Source of the DNA: Agapetus fuscipes
Taxonomy: Eukaryota > Arthropoda > Insecta > Trichoptera > Glossosomatidae
DNA: 64,000 nucleotides
Direction: 5' to 3'
NCBI GenBank assembly: GCA_951799405.1
Contig: OX637363.1
Location: 4,340,001 to 4,404,000, forward strand
Below, piece by piece: positions 52,505-62,563 of the stretch. The first letter of the stretch is position 1; every line of letters begins with the position of its first letter. The notes below the pieces were generated by a model. That model searched no databases. It saw only the letters and a program-made list of their open reading frames with translations, and was not told the origin of the DNA. The position numbers and the translations under genes were made by a program.

Positions 52505-53000
52505 TCTTTGACTTATAGGTTGGTATGTGGATGACCATGCATACTGCGATATTGTTCACTTAACCAATGTCGCTCCTGTTTCAGAGAAAGTCGGCGAAAG
52601 TTGCAGGGCTTATGTTTATTTGAGGTTCGGATATTAGTTTGTAAGTACACAATGCATGCAGAATTAATTGTAAACGCGAATGTACACGTGTCTGTTTTAA
52701 TGATTTTTAAGAGCCTGTTGTACCAAACTTCAATCAGACAAAAATCAAAATGAAGTGTGATTTCGCCCTTTCAAATAAAAAAGAATAGTTGCATGTACGT
52801 AAATCAGCTGATGTACATCATATTTCCTGTTCAAATTCCATCATATTCTTACCCACTTCCGAGAATATATAACCGAGGTCCTTACTAGAATGAAGCAATC
52901 AAATTTGATTCGTCAATCAAATATTGATTGAAGGTTGGTGCAACATGGCTTTAATGTTAACATATCTTTGCAACTTAGATTATAGATCTAATCAAATTAG
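52505..53000 (+). repeat. LINE-C copy interrupted by MITE-M
   Basis: LINE-C 3' UTR (GACTTATAGGTTGGTATGTG to ACGTGTCTGTTTTAATGA) is broken at about 52708 by a MITE-M copy (GAGCCTGTTGTACCAAAC ... GGTTGGTGCAACATGGCTTT, to about 52955). It resumes with TAACATATCTTTGCAACTTA and GATTATAGAT. LINE-C is therefore older than this MITE-M insertion. Confidence 0.75.
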
Positions 53001-54060
53001 TTAACAGTTTTCGCTTTGAAAGCAGGCGTCGTAAACATGGAGGAAGTATTAAATGGAGGGGTCGTACATGTGATTTAGTACCAATCAACATGATTCACCG
53101 TCTTTGACACCATACACTGTTTATAATGCTGTTTCGCTCACGACATATGAAATGCTTTTCTCATTTTCTATGTAAGCAACGTGTCTCTACTCCGTCTTTA
53201 ATCTATTTACAAATCACCAAGGAAACACATGAAATCACTATGGTAACGGATTTGTTAGTAGTGTTGTTGCAAGTATGAAGATATCTGATAAATTCCGAAT
53301 TCAAAAATGTTCCCATATCATTGTGTACGGGATGATTTCCACAAGTATCTATTACCGCGAGCATAGAAGTTACATACTTGAATAAGCAAGTACCTATATA
53401 TTTGAACATCACTAGTTCTAGAAATGGCTGTCACTTTCGCGAACAAAATATTTCGTCAAACGAAAAATATATTTTATCAACGTAATCATATAGAATAGTG
53501 AATAAAGTGAAATATTATTCCATGTTCTATAACACATTTACTCTCATTTGTTGGCACGTTTAGAAAATACCCAGTTTGGCATTTATATGTTTTTTTTTTC
53601 CAATTAGGTAACACACCTGTTCACAGTTGGAAGGTTACCGATATACTGAGTTTGGATTTTTGTGTGATGAGTGGGGTAGCGTATTTCTAATTCTCAAAGG
53701 ATTGATTTCTTAGCCCATCCAGTTCTATATATCCATGGTCGTAGACATATTTATGAAGTCCGATTTTAAAATGTTTGTATGAAAAACGCGCTTAATGTGG
53801 GAGGCAATAAAGAACTCTTTTTTAATCCGCATGTTTTGAATACACTCGAATTTCATTCATAATTCATCAGTGTCATGTTAACATACAATAATTTTTCAAC
53901 AACTTAAAAATAAACGATTTGTCATTTTTGTCTACTTTATGCGGTCACCGACGCCTGTGTCCACATTAGGGCATAATATTATATTGTTTGCAAACAATAG
54001 TACCTATCTATGAAAAAATTATACTTCATACCGTTGTGCAAAATTTCATTCGCACAACCA
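53001..54060. other. Intergenic DNA, nothing recognised
   Basis: No gene-like frame, repeat family member or structural motif was found. The promoter of the stomatin gene may lie toward its left part. Confidence 0.45.
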
Positions 54061-54127
54061 AACTATCTATAATCTAAATTGCAAGGATATATTAACATTC
54101 AAAGCTCATATAAAATGCATGCCCACA

Positions 54128-54435
54128 AATAAACCGTTCTGTAGTCCAGTGGTAACACTTCGGACTTGTAAATGGAAGGTTGTGGTTTCGAATCCCGGCG
54201 GAGCAAAAAAAAAAGTTATATTTTCAAATACGCGTTCGCTGGGTTGAAAAATTCATAAAACGTTTATCAAAGACCGGTCACTAAAGATCCATCCAGCCAT
54301 ACAGAAACTGGGTCTTGCTTGAGTATTGGCGCTTTGTAGCGACGATCAAGCTCGTCACTACAACAAGTGCCAAAGACCCCTAGAGTCTCTGAAATCTAGG
54401 GAGTCTCCCGCACAGGATTTCTTTTTAAAAAACAC
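54128..54435 (+). repeat. SINE-A with tail type 1
   Basis: The head is CCGTTCTGTAGTCCAGTGG with the decayed B box GGTTTCGAATCCCGG, and the body runs to GATCAAGCTCGT. The 3' module is CACTACAACAAGTGCCAAAG, then GGGAGTCTCCCGCACAGGAT and a T/A-rich end. The same 3' module appears at 0.6, 7.6 and 8.3 kb. Confidence 0.8.
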
Positions 54436-54457
54436 GTTGAAGTTCGCGCTTACAAAT

Positions 54458-54683
54458 CGCACGCTTAATAATAAAGAACAATAACTCAAAAATTGGGAAA
54501 ATTGAGATTTTGTAATAAAACGCAAGAACAATGCGAGAAGAATAGGTAGAATGCGACAGCCGTTCAATTTGGACGAATATGACCTTTTCATCCCATGCGG
54601 GTTGTACTTGTTGTCTGAACTTTAAACGTGATTTCCCAAAATTCCTATTTTTTGAGTTAATGCTCTTAATTATTAAGCGTGCG
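54458..54683. mobile_element. 226-bp MITE with 4-bp AAAT duplication
   Basis: Inverted ends CGCACGCTTAATAATAAAGA and, at the right, CGCACGCTTAATAATTAAGA continue with weaker similarity for about 45 bp (AACTCAAAAA-TTGGGAAA). AAAT stands on both sides. Removing the element and one AAAT rebuilds the TACAAATGCTG of intact LINE-C copies, which proves insertion and a 4-bp target duplication. Such duplications occur in Chapaev-type elements, but the family is not certain. Confidence 0.82.
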
Positions 54684-54760
54684 AAATGCTGAATGTGTAC
54701 TTAGAAATTAAAATCCAAACCTCAAATGAACGTACACCCTGCAACTTTTGCCAACGTAGG

Positions 54761-55374
54761 AATTACTTTAAATTATATTACACTAAAAAAATGTAGAAAA
54801 GGGTGAACGGCTTACATGAAAAACTAATTAAGAGTTTAGTATAGTAACAAATAACTAAGGACTTAAACAATGCTCCTAGTAATTGGAGTAAATTCTTCCT
54901 CTTGGACAATTCACAGCCTTTTTTTGTTAGATAGTCAAAACCTTAAAATTAATTCACCACGGGAAATTTCACTTTAGACTTGTACATAAATTTATCACAA
55001 ACAAAGTAACAGAGATATTTTAGTTTCGAGTAAAAATTGAGAACTTTGCCTGTAGGATGACCCGAATGTATGTAGGAGCGTTTGTTCTGTGGAGAGTCTA
55101 CTGAAGTTTGTACGAAGGAAACACCTTATTTACTTAGAGAATTTATTTCTGGATTTTGTTTTGAAATTGATCAAAACATGTTTAAACTCGGGAATATATA
55201 AATCAAACATAATTCTGCAGCCATTTTATGTCTATTTATAATCTACAGCGATACAGAACCATCTGGAGTTGTTTTCCTTTTATGTTACTTGGCCAGTTAG
55301 GCCATAATACGTTGTGTTATGTTTTTGTAATTGTAATATTGAAAAATGTAATTTGTAGTATATGTTTCTTGACT
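54761..55374. other. Intergenic AT-rich DNA
   Basis: No gene or repeat is recognised. The frames are short and AT-driven. Confidence 0.45.
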
Positions 55375-55645
55375 TACAGGTTAGTATGCGGCTGACCATC
55401 CATTTTGTAGAAAATGGTTCACTTTGCTAATTTCATCCCTGTTTCAGGGAAGGTCGGCAAGAGTTACAGGGTGTTTGTCCACGAGAGATTCGGGTTTTTA
55501 TATTGTAGGACCACATGCGGCATGTTTAAGCGTGAACTTGTGCATGTCTGTTTGTGAAAGTGCATATAATGTGAATCTTTAATGTTACATATATATATTT
55601 TGCAACTTAGATTAGATAAGATTAGATTAATTAGCCAGTTCAGCC
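55375..55645 (+). repeat. LINE-C 3' UTR copy
   Basis: From GACTTACAGGTTAGTATGCG through GTTTCAGGGAAGGTCGGCAA and GGACCACATGCGGCATGTTT, it ends in TTTTGCAACTTAGATTAGAT and further AGATTAGATTA repeats. Confidence 0.8.
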
Positions 55646-55672
55646 TGTATACTAAGTTGTGTGGAATGCGAA

Positions 55673-55860
55673 ATCTATTGTTAGGAACTTGAAGTACCTA
55701 TGCGCGCCTGTACAGTTACAATAGTGTGTGCCGAACAGTCCAGTATGATCCATTAGGGTAGTAGTAGGTAAGATACATAAACTCGGTGTGATATGAGAGA
55801 AAAATTGAATGATCTAGAATATGCAAGAATGATCTCTTTTGTACCTATATAAGTTAAAGG
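55673..55860 (-). repeat. LTR fragment, reversed relative of the 51.1 kb solo LTR
   Basis: TGTTAGGAACTTGAAGTACC, GCGCGCCTGTACAG and GAATGATCTAGAATATGCAA correspond to the inverted complement of 51444-51260. Only the 3' half of the LTR is present. Confidence 0.72.
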
Positions 55861-55923
55861 ATTTGTGTATTGACATTGAAGGTTAATTATAAATTAATAA
55901 TGTACAAATTGAACGCATTTTTT

Positions 55924-56145
55924 CTTGACGAGTTGATTTATATCCTCGAGCGCTTTCGATACTATCACTCCATTATCAAGAGAACAAAAAATAGATCTTA
56001 AATTACAAAAGATAATTCTGAAGAAGGTTTTTGGTGGCGGAGCTAGGGATTCACTTTTGTAATTTTAGTTCTGTTAAAGTTTTTCTCTTGAATATGGTGT
56101 GATAACATCGAAAGCGCTCGAGGAAAGAAATCACCTCGTGAAGAG
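55924..56145. repeat. Inverted repeat with CGAGCGCTTTCGAT arms
   Basis: The left arm (55924-55984) contains TCCTCGAGCGCTTTCGAT and ATTATCAAGAGAA. The right arm (56085-56145) contains the complements CTCTTGAATATGG and ATCGAAAGCGCTCGAGGA. About 100 bp separate them. A single related arm (CAGCTCGAGCGCTTCGGTG) lies at 58.73 kb. Confidence 0.75.
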
Positions 56146-56551
56146 AAACTTTGGGTTTTATTTTTCCATTATTATTTTCTCCAAACTTCACGGGCGTATG
56201 GCTTTTTATCATAAAAAAGTTAAAACATTAAAAAATATTTATTGAATTTACTTAAAAAAAAGTTTGACCTTCTCTTGCTTACCCATATAATCATTCATTT
56301 ACCTTGTAGTTACTTTTTGCTTTATAGCTTATTTGAGATTAACCTGAACATATTCTACCAACGTACTACCAATATTCGTATATCAACATACACGTCACAT
56401 TGTATTATACGCGATATACTTTTCTGATTAGCAACCACGCAACTACGCATCTAAGCTACACATATAGTGTAACTTCTTGCCTGCGTTATCTCCGAAGGGG
56501 TCGCATGTGGCGATTCGGAACCTACTTATTTTTCAGGGTATGGGGGCCGGC

Positions 56552-58125
56552 TAGTAAAACAATGCATTAATAAGGTTGCTCCACTCATAACGATGATCTT
56601 TAATAAATCTCTGAAATGTGGATCAGTCCCAAAAGTTCTAAAAATAACAAGAATAACACCGATTTTAAAGAAGCCCCTTCTAGATCCTGATGACGCATCC
56701 AACTTTCGACCGATCTCCAATTTGCCATTTTTGGCAAAAATACTTGAAAAAATAGTGGCGGCAAGACTTACTTCTCATTGGAATTTTCATAATTTGTTTG
56801 TCAAAATGCAGTCAGCTTACCGACAATCTCACTCTACTGAAACAGGAATATTAAGAGTACTATCAGATTTAATTAGTGAGACTGAAAAAGGCAATCTAGC
56901 ACTGATAGCATTGTTAGACATGAGTGCAGCCTTCGATACCGTTGACCACAGCATACTCCTTGAAAAAATGGATAAGAGTCTAGGAATAGGCGGAAAAGCT
57001 TTGGAATGGATTGTTTCATACCTACAAGACAGAACCCAAACTGTTGGAAAAGATCAATGTGTTTCATCTCCAACAACATTGGATACTGGAGTTCCACAGG
57101 GCTCCGTCTTGGGACCGCTGTTTTTTATAATGTATATCAGGGAACTGGAAGGATTTGCACAAAAGTGGGGTGTTAGAATGCATATTTATGCGGATGACTG
57201 CCAAATATATGCGCACTGCAGACCAGAGGATACCACGGAAATGTTAAACAAAGTGAGGAATTGCATAGAAGATATATGGTTTTGGATGTCTACGCATCGG
57301 TTGATGCTAAACCAAGAAAAAACTGAAGTAATGTGGATGACTTCTCCAAAGAGAGCACACATGATAGACAACAACACCCCTATAAAGTTGTCTAATGTTG
57401 ACATTTTGCCTTCTTCTTGTATCAAACTCCTAGGAGTTCACCTAGACAGTTGTGTGACTATGAAAGTTCAAATAAATAAGACCGTTAGTTCGAGTTTCTA
57501 CGGATTACGGCAAATCAAGCTTGTTAATAACTGTCTACCAATGGAAGCAAGGAAAGCTTTAGTAAATGCATTTGTGGTATCTAAAATAGACTACTGCAAT
57601 AGCTTATATGCAGGCCAACCAAAATGTCAATTAAATAGGCTACAATTGGTTGTAAATGCGTGCGCTCGCATGATTGCTGGTCAGTCGAAATTTACACACA
57701 TTACTCCTCTTCTCCACAAGCTTCACTGGCTCCGTATACCGGAGCGCATCGAGTTCAAAGTGTGCACGATGGTCCACAAAGCTTTATTTGGAAAAACACC
57801 CAAATATCTCGCTGATTTAATCAAACCAGTCACCCTTGGCAAAAAAAGCCTAACACTGCGCTCAGCTGAGACTGGAGCCAAATCAAGGATTGAAGAACCT
57901 GTAAGAAGAGTTAACACAGTGTTTGGAGAGCGTGCATTTGCAGTTGCTGGCCCTCTGGCCTGGAACCACCTGCCACATCATGTGAGAGAGCTAGAGGACC
58001 ATGGAAAGTTCCGGAATGCACTGAAGACAAGCAAATTTCTGGCATCGTTTGCACCAGCGCCCTTGGAGTGACTACATCACGAAACGGCGCTATAAAGAAA
58101 TCATCAACTCATCATCATCATCATC
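56552..58125 (+). mobile_element. 5'-truncated CR1/L2-like LINE (LINE-R) inserted in a SINE-B
   Basis: The element begins within reverse transcriptase coding sequence (VKQCINKVAPLITM in frame before the first ATG). It ends after the stop with TGACTACATCACGAAACGGC and an ATCATCATCATC tail. CCGGC at both borders is a probable short target duplication. The endonuclease part and 5' UTR are missing, as is normal for target-primed insertions that stop early. Confidence 0.88.
56593..58071 (+). CDS. CR1/L2-like LINE reverse transcriptase, C-terminal 492 residues
   Basis: This open frame encodes most of an RT domain and the C-terminal region of a non-LTR retrotransposon ORF2. Motifs in order are NFRPISNLPFLAKILEKIVA (33-56 region), QSAYRQSHSTETGI, catalytic D109 in LIALLDMSAAFDTVDHSILL, GVPQGSVLGPLFFIMY (166-181), and the YADD box (199-202) in HIYADDCQIYAHC. 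LNQEKTEVMWM and the thumb segment KLLGVHLDSCVTMK follow. The end [20 protein letters not shown], then [11 protein letters not shown], is typical of the CR1/L2/Jockey-related group. There is no stop or shift, so the insertion is young. It cannot move by itself because it lacks the endonuclease. The annotated ATG is just the first in the remaining frame, not a true start. Confidence 0.93.
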   Translation: MIFNKSLKCGSVPKVLKITRITPILKKPLLDPDDASNFRPISNLPFLAKILEKIVAARLTSHWNFHNLFVKMQSAYRQSHSTETGILRVLSDLISETEKGNLALIALLDMSAAFDTVDHSILLEKMDKSLGIGGKALEWIVSYLQDRTQTVGKDQCVSSPTTLDTGVPQGSVLGPLFFIMYIRELEGFAQKWGVRMHIYADDCQIYAHCRPEDTTEMLNKVRNCIEDIWFWMSTHRLMLNQEKTEVMWMTSPKRAHMIDNNTPIKLSNVDILPSSCIKLLGVHLDSCVTMKVQINKTVSSSFYGLRQIKLVNNCLPMEARKALVNAFVVSKIDYCNSLYAGQPKCQLNRLQLVVNACARMIAGQSKFTHITPLLHKLHWLRIPERIEFKVCTMVHKALFGKTPKYLADLIKPVTLGKKSLTLRSAETGAKSRIEEPVRRVNTVFGERAFAVAGPLAWNHLPHHVRELEDHGKFRNALKTSKFLASFAPAPLE

Positions 58126-58299
58126 CGGCCTCACACCCACCACTTTCAGTTGAAGTGGGCGTTTCCCAGCTTACGAGGAGGCTGATTCCCATTTCTTGTG
58201 AAGGCTGAGTAAACCTTGCGATCAGACCCTTGCTCTCGGCATGGAATGCAAGCATTCTACCAATTGAGCTATGGACCTTTTTACGAGCTTAATTTAAAA

Positions 58300-58710
58300 A
58301 AAAAACACGTGTAGTTCGCGTTTACACATGCTGAATGCGTACTTACAAATAACATCCAAACCTCAAATGAACATAAGCCCCACAACTTTTGCCGACCTTT
58401 CCTGAAACAGTGGTGACATTGACTAAGTAAATTTTTAATTAATTAAAATACTTTTTTAACTTTGTTACAATTCACTTGAGTTTTATTTTTTAAAAAACAC
58501 AACCAGTTTCGGGAGAAGCTGGTTGTGTTTTTTAAAAAATAAAACTCAAGTGAATTGTAACAAAGTTAAAAAAGTATTTTAATTAATTAAAATGTGCTTT
58601 CACAAAGTTACTGCCCAAAATCTAAATAATATAAGTAATTTTTTTGTTACAGTATAGGTGGTCAGCCTCATATGTACCCAATCTATAAGTGAAGGAATAT
58701 ATTTTGTATG
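58300..58710 (-). repeat. LINE-C copy interrupted by a palindromic element
   Basis: LINE-C in reverse runs 58300-58430 (CACGTGTAGTTCGCG, GAACATAAGCCCCACAAC, GACATTGACTAAGT). It resumes at about 58640 (TTTGTTACAGTATAGG, GGTGGTCAGCCTCATATG). AAGTAA lies at both breakpoints (about 58425 and 58634). Confidence 0.75.
58431..58593. repeat. Perfect-looking long palindrome with 12-base loop
   Basis: Arms of about 75 bp run from TTAATTAATTAAAATAC to AAAAAACACAACCAG on the left, and the exact complement follows on the right. The loop is TTTCGGGAGAAG. I find no mismatch by eye. Such identity implies either very recent formation or gene conversion. It sits within a short insert in a LINE-C copy. The adjoining ACTTTGTGAAAG motif recurs near 30.03 kb. 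Confidence 0.85.
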
Positions 58711-59174
58711 CATATATCTCATCACATAATAAATCAGCTCGAGCGCTTCGGTGTTTTCCAACCCGTGAAGAAAAACTTTGTTGTATTTTTACATTACTAT
58801 TTTTAAAATAAATCTTCACAAAGTCAACACACAAACCCTTAAAGTTTTAAATAATAAATCGTTGGAACTTAAGTGACATATTATACATAAGTTTAGGAAA
58901 GGACAGGATTCTCGTTTGCCAGGAGATATTTGAGTTTTTCCCACGGTCTAAATACATAACGAATCGGCTATGGCTGCACCTGTAGACTGCACAGTGCACT
59001 CAAGCCGTTACTGGTGACTGTAAAATGCATCTTACGAAATATAAGTAACACTTGGATATAACGTCCGCTTAGGTAACGGCTGTCAATATTTACCTCCGTG
59101 CCTAGAAGTAACAGAACTCTTAACTTTGTTCAGGAGAGGTAACTTACACCGAAAATTTAAGTAAAGATAGCAAT
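58711..59174. other. Intergenic DNA with one isolated foldback arm
   Basis: CAGCTCGAGCGCTTCGG near 58735 and AACCCGTGAAGAAAAACTTT near 58780 resemble an arm of the 55.9 kb inverted repeat. No gene is seen. Confidence 0.45.
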
Positions 59175-59440
59175 CTAATTTAATCTAATCTAAGTTGCAA
59201 AGATATTGAACATTAAAGATTAACCTTATATGCATTTTTACAAGCAGATACGTATAAGACACGCGCTTAAACATGTCGCATTTGGACCTACAACATAAAA
59301 CCCAAATCTCAAATGGACATACACCCTGCAACTCTTGCGGACCTTCCCTGAAACAGGGGTGACATTGGCAAAGTGAACCGTTTTCTACAGCATGGGTTAT
59401 CAGCCGCATACCAACCTATAAGTCAAGGCACTATGCTTGT
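59175..59440 (-). repeat. LINE-C 3' UTR copy, reversed
   Basis: The tail TAATCTAATCTAAGTTGCAA at 59180 leads into the 3' UTR (CCCTGAAACAGGGGTGACAT, GGGTTATCAGCCGCATACC). It ends at ACCTATAAGTCAAGG near 59430. Confidence 0.8.
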
Positions 59441-59571
59441 AATAATTTAATTTAAATTTCATAAGATTTTTCACATTCCGAAGTTCTCGTGATTGTTCGG
59501 TTTTATATGAAACAATATTGAAATAGTAAAATTCTTCCGCATACTAGTTCTAACATGCTCTATTTGGTTTA

Positions 59572-59840
59572 TGTTTCGATAGCTCAATGGTTAAAGCGTA
59601 CAATTTTAAATACAGATGCCTGGGTTCAAGTACCAACTGATATTTCCTTTTCTATCTGTGGAAACCATAGTTCTCCTTTACATGTTAGAACATATATATT
59701 CTAGAAAAGGGAAAACCCTTCAATTTTTTTGTGTATTCTTGCCCTTCATTGTTGTCAATGAATGTCACCTCAGCTCGAAAAGTTGCAGATCTTATGTTCA
59801 TTTGAAGCTTAGATTTTATTTTATACGCAGTAAAGCTTGT
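59572..59840 (+). repeat. tRNA-like SINE head and LINE-C debris
   Basis: Bases 59572-59640 have A box GATAGCTCAATGGTTAAAGC and B box GGTTCAAGTAC, the outline of a tRNA, but the stems do not pair as a functional tRNA should. A LINE-C-like piece follows at about 59755-59840 (GTTGCAGATCTTATGTTCAT, TTGAAGCTTAGATTTTATT). This third SINE type differs from SINE-A and SINE-B. Confidence 0.5.
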
Positions 59841-59844
59841 GTAG

Positions 59845-60262
59845 GCTTGCTGAACTTCGGAATTCGGCCGAAATGCGGTTCAAATGCCGAACATTCGGTG
59901 TAAGAAAAAGTAAAATAAAATACATACATGCACCAATTTGACTTAATTATTGGATGTCATAGTATATTTTATAACCGTAAAATAAAAATTAGGCCTTTTT
60001 ATACTCACTTACGGTCATTTATTTTAGTAGGAATAAGTGTACATTAATATTACAATGATTAATTGTGATTCACACATCAAGAGCCCTCTAAACTTACAAT
60101 TTGATACAAATTAAATCTTCTTCTACTCATTGAATGCGTAAACAAGTCACGACGTCTCAATCTTCAGAAATCGAACCAAAGTTCGGCGGAATTGTTAATT
60201 TTAACCGAATGTTCGGCCGAAGTTCGTTTTCGGTTCAAACCACATTCGGCCCATCCCTACCT
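59845..60262. mobile_element. Possible hAT-like MITE with TTCGG subterminal repeats
   Basis: The right end, inverted, reads TAGGGATGGGCCGAATGTGG, a typical hAT terminus. The left end near TAGGCTTGCTGAACTTCGG is a weaker match. TTCGGCCGAA and TTCGG motifs recur near both ends. No 8-bp duplication is visible. Confidence 0.5.
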
Positions 60263-60985
60263 TTTTCCTTTTTACAGCGGTGAGACCGGGCATAGGCCCA
60301 ATAGGGTACACCGACTTCGTGTCCACAAGGGATAACTATCGAGCCTTCTGGCGCTTTTGCGCCTCTTGCGCGAGCCCCCGACTGGATCTCCTTCCAGTCA
60401 ATTGAGGACGCCATCAGCACATCCTTTGTGATTGGCACGAAGTAGTAAGAAGCGCATCTCGATGACATTGCACCGAGTCAGTAACTTCGGGTTTTTGCTG
60501 TTTTCTCTAGTGGACGAACAGGTAAATCTAGAATCACTGCTGGGTTGGGTCACGACCATCGGGAAGGCCTTCCGCCACAAAAAAAATATATAGCATTGCA
60601 TGAGCGTTCTGTGATACGCTTCCCCGGATGGAAGTGTATAAACGGAATGGGTATGAGGTGGGTTTTCGCAATAACCGTCGATTTGAATTTGGCCAAAAGT
60701 ATTTTTGAATGAATTTTCCATAAATTTAGTTTGTCATGTTATTTAGCTGTATCTTGCACTAAAAGCACATTCTGAATCCTTCGTTAGTCCCACATTTGCA
60801 TGCACGTTAGTTTCCCTATACAATCTATTCCTAGCGTTAGTCTAATCAGTAATATCTCGGTGCATTCTGTGCGCTCGTACATACTTTCTGAAACATGTAA
60901 TGTTGTGGGTATCCAATATTCGTGTTTTGTACGCATTCAAAGACATTCGTTCATCAAAGCATCGTATAGAAGCGAACTGTACCCT
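60263..60985. other. Unassigned segment with a GC-richer block
   Basis: Bases 60270-60620 are richer in GC than their surroundings and carry minus-strand frames of 77 and 107 codons, without a domain I recognise. This could be a fragment of a larger transposon or gene. Confidence 0.35.
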
Positions 60986-61207
60986 TAGTACGAGTTGAAA
61001 AACTTAAGTAATGTAAAGTTTACGGCAATAGAGTGATTTCCCCCAAAATCTGCCGTTTTTGTTTGTTTGAACTTAATTTTCTTCATCACTGTAACTCTTT
61101 TGCTAAGACCACAAAGTGTAAGAAACAAAAACGGCAGATTTTGGGAGAAATCACGTTTTAATATTTTCCGTAAACTTTACTTTTCTCAAGTTTTGCAACT
61201 CGTACTA
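60986..61207. mobile_element. Foldback MITE of 222 bp
   Basis: The ends read TAGTACGAGTTGAAAAACTT and, inverted, TAGTACGAGTTGCAAAACTT. The arms continue through GTAAAGTTTACGG, GTGATTTC and AAAATCTGCCGTTTTTGTTT with small differences. A loop of about 50-75 bases separates them. The TA at each tip suggests a Tc1/mariner-type target, but this is not proven. Confidence 0.72.
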
Positions 61208-61294
61208 ACGTAACTGGTGAAGAATGGACAATTAATTATCGAATTCCAATAAAAAAATGCCAGGAGTTTATTAATAATAATAATTAACTATTAT

Positions 61295-61560
61295 ATTCCT
61301 TGACTTATAGGTTGATATGAGGCTGACCACCCATACTGTAAAAAATGGTTCACTTTGCGAATGTCACCCTTGTTTCAGGGAAGGACGGCAGGAATTGCAG
61401 GGTGTTTGTCCATTTGAGATTTGGAATTTTATGTTGTAGATTCACATGCGGCATGTGCAAGCACGAATTTGTACGTGTTTGCTTGTGAGAATGCATATGA
61501 TATGAATCTCAAATTTAAAATATCTTTGCAACTTAGATTAGATTAGATTAGAAACCTGAA
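61295..61560 (+). repeat. LINE-C 3' UTR copy
   Basis: It runs from GACTTATAGGTTGATATGAG through GTCACCCTTGTTTCAGGGAA and TTCACATGCGGCATGTGCAA to TTTGCAACTTAGATTAGATT. Confidence 0.82.
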
Positions 61561-61734
61561 TCACGCGGGGTACGAATACTGAATGTGCAGCACTGTGTTA
61601 TGTTCCACGAAGAAGTGTACATGCTCTCAAATATACTGGAACATACAAATAAGCCTAGGATAGGGTAACGTGGGCAATAATTGACGCTCTTAGTATATAT
61701 ATATTTTTTCATTTAAATAATGGTTAATAAATAT

Positions 61735-62005
61735 TAGGATAATTTATTTGGTGAGCCCTGTTTTTGTGTGAATCACACCTCAAGAGCCCTCTTCGAACTT
61801 GATCGTCGCTGTAGAAAGCGCCGATTCTCAAGCAAGACCCAGTAGTTTTAAGCCTGGATAGATCTTTGGTTACTGGTCTTTGGTAAAGGTGTATAATTTT
61901 TTTACCCAGCGAAGAGCATATAATTTTTGTGCTCCGCCGGGATTCGAACCCACAATCTTCCATTGCGAGTCAGAAATGTTAACCACTAGACTACGGACCG
62001 GTGAA
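61735..62005 (-). repeat. SINE-A with tail type 2, reversed
   Basis: The 3' module is TTATTTGGTGAGCCCTG, then GTGTGAATCACACCTCAAGA. The body has GAAAGCGCCGATTCTCAAGC. The head complement is GGGATTCGAACCC and CTAGACTACGGACCGG. Confidence 0.82.
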
Positions 62006-62084
62006 ATGTGCCCATTGCAACTATATTCTCCTCTTTTTTCTAATATTTTGTGCATGCTCAATAATGAAGGTGTTTAAAATTACT

Positions 62085-62155
62085 ACTTTCAAATGCAAAT
62101 AATGTGAATCCTTAATGTTTACTTTTTTTGCAACTTAGATTAGATTAGACAAACA
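62085..62155 (+). repeat. LINE-C tail fragment
   Basis: AATGTGAATCCTTAATG, then TTTTTGCAACTTAGATTAGA, marks the 3' terminus of another LINE-C copy. Confidence 0.55.
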
Positions 62156-62563
62156 CAGACAAACAAAACACACAATTACATATTCGTAAGAGTATCTTCA
62201 TTTGCATAATATATATTTTTTACAAAAGTCTAAATATCCAATGACACTTAAGGTCAACAATTGTACACTTTACCCTACTGTATCACAGTGGGCAGAATGA
62301 GTGTTTCATAATGCCAAAAGCTAAAGAAAATCAGAGCGCTGTACAAAATACTAAAGTGCATAGATACATAGGTAGATGCGATAGTGGGTATCTCCTCAGT
62401 ACATAATATACCACGTAAGAATGCAGGTAAGCTAGAGAAGCAAGTGTACATAGACCAAAAAATAAGTGAACATGCACGTAAAGAGAAAACTGTAGCGCAA
62501 ATCTGTTATACAACGGAAGGCCCGTGATATGTGATTATAATCAGAGTCACACTTATTAAACCC

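Larger units (their letters stand above)
54062..54760 (-). repeat. LINE-C copy broken by a SINE-A and a MITE
   Basis: LINE-C in reverse appears in three pieces. 54062-54127 holds ATCTAAATTGCAAGGATATA, 54436-54457 holds CACGTTGAAGTTCGCGCTTA, and 54684-54760 holds AATGCTGAATGTGTACTTAG. SINE-A (54128-54435) and a 226-bp MITE (54458-54683) separate them. Confidence 0.8.
56446..58290 (-). repeat. SINE-B (dimer remnant) split by a LINE-R insertion
   Basis: SINE-B in reverse appears as 56446-56551 (GTGTAACTTCTTGCC, GGGGTCGCATGTGGCG, GGGGGCCGGC) and 58126-58290 (CCGGCCTCACACCCACCACT, GTGAAGGCTGAGTAAACC). Its head complement is CCAATTGAGCTATGGACC. The end at TTTTTACGAGCTTAA is the SINE-A/SINE-B junction, so this was a dimer. 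The repeated CCGGC at both sides of the LINE is a likely 5-bp target duplication. Confidence 0.85.

Noticed and set aside
60398..60721. A 107-codon minus-strand frame in a GC-richer block
   Set aside because: No recognisable family or splice sites, so it was left as unassigned rather than called a gene.
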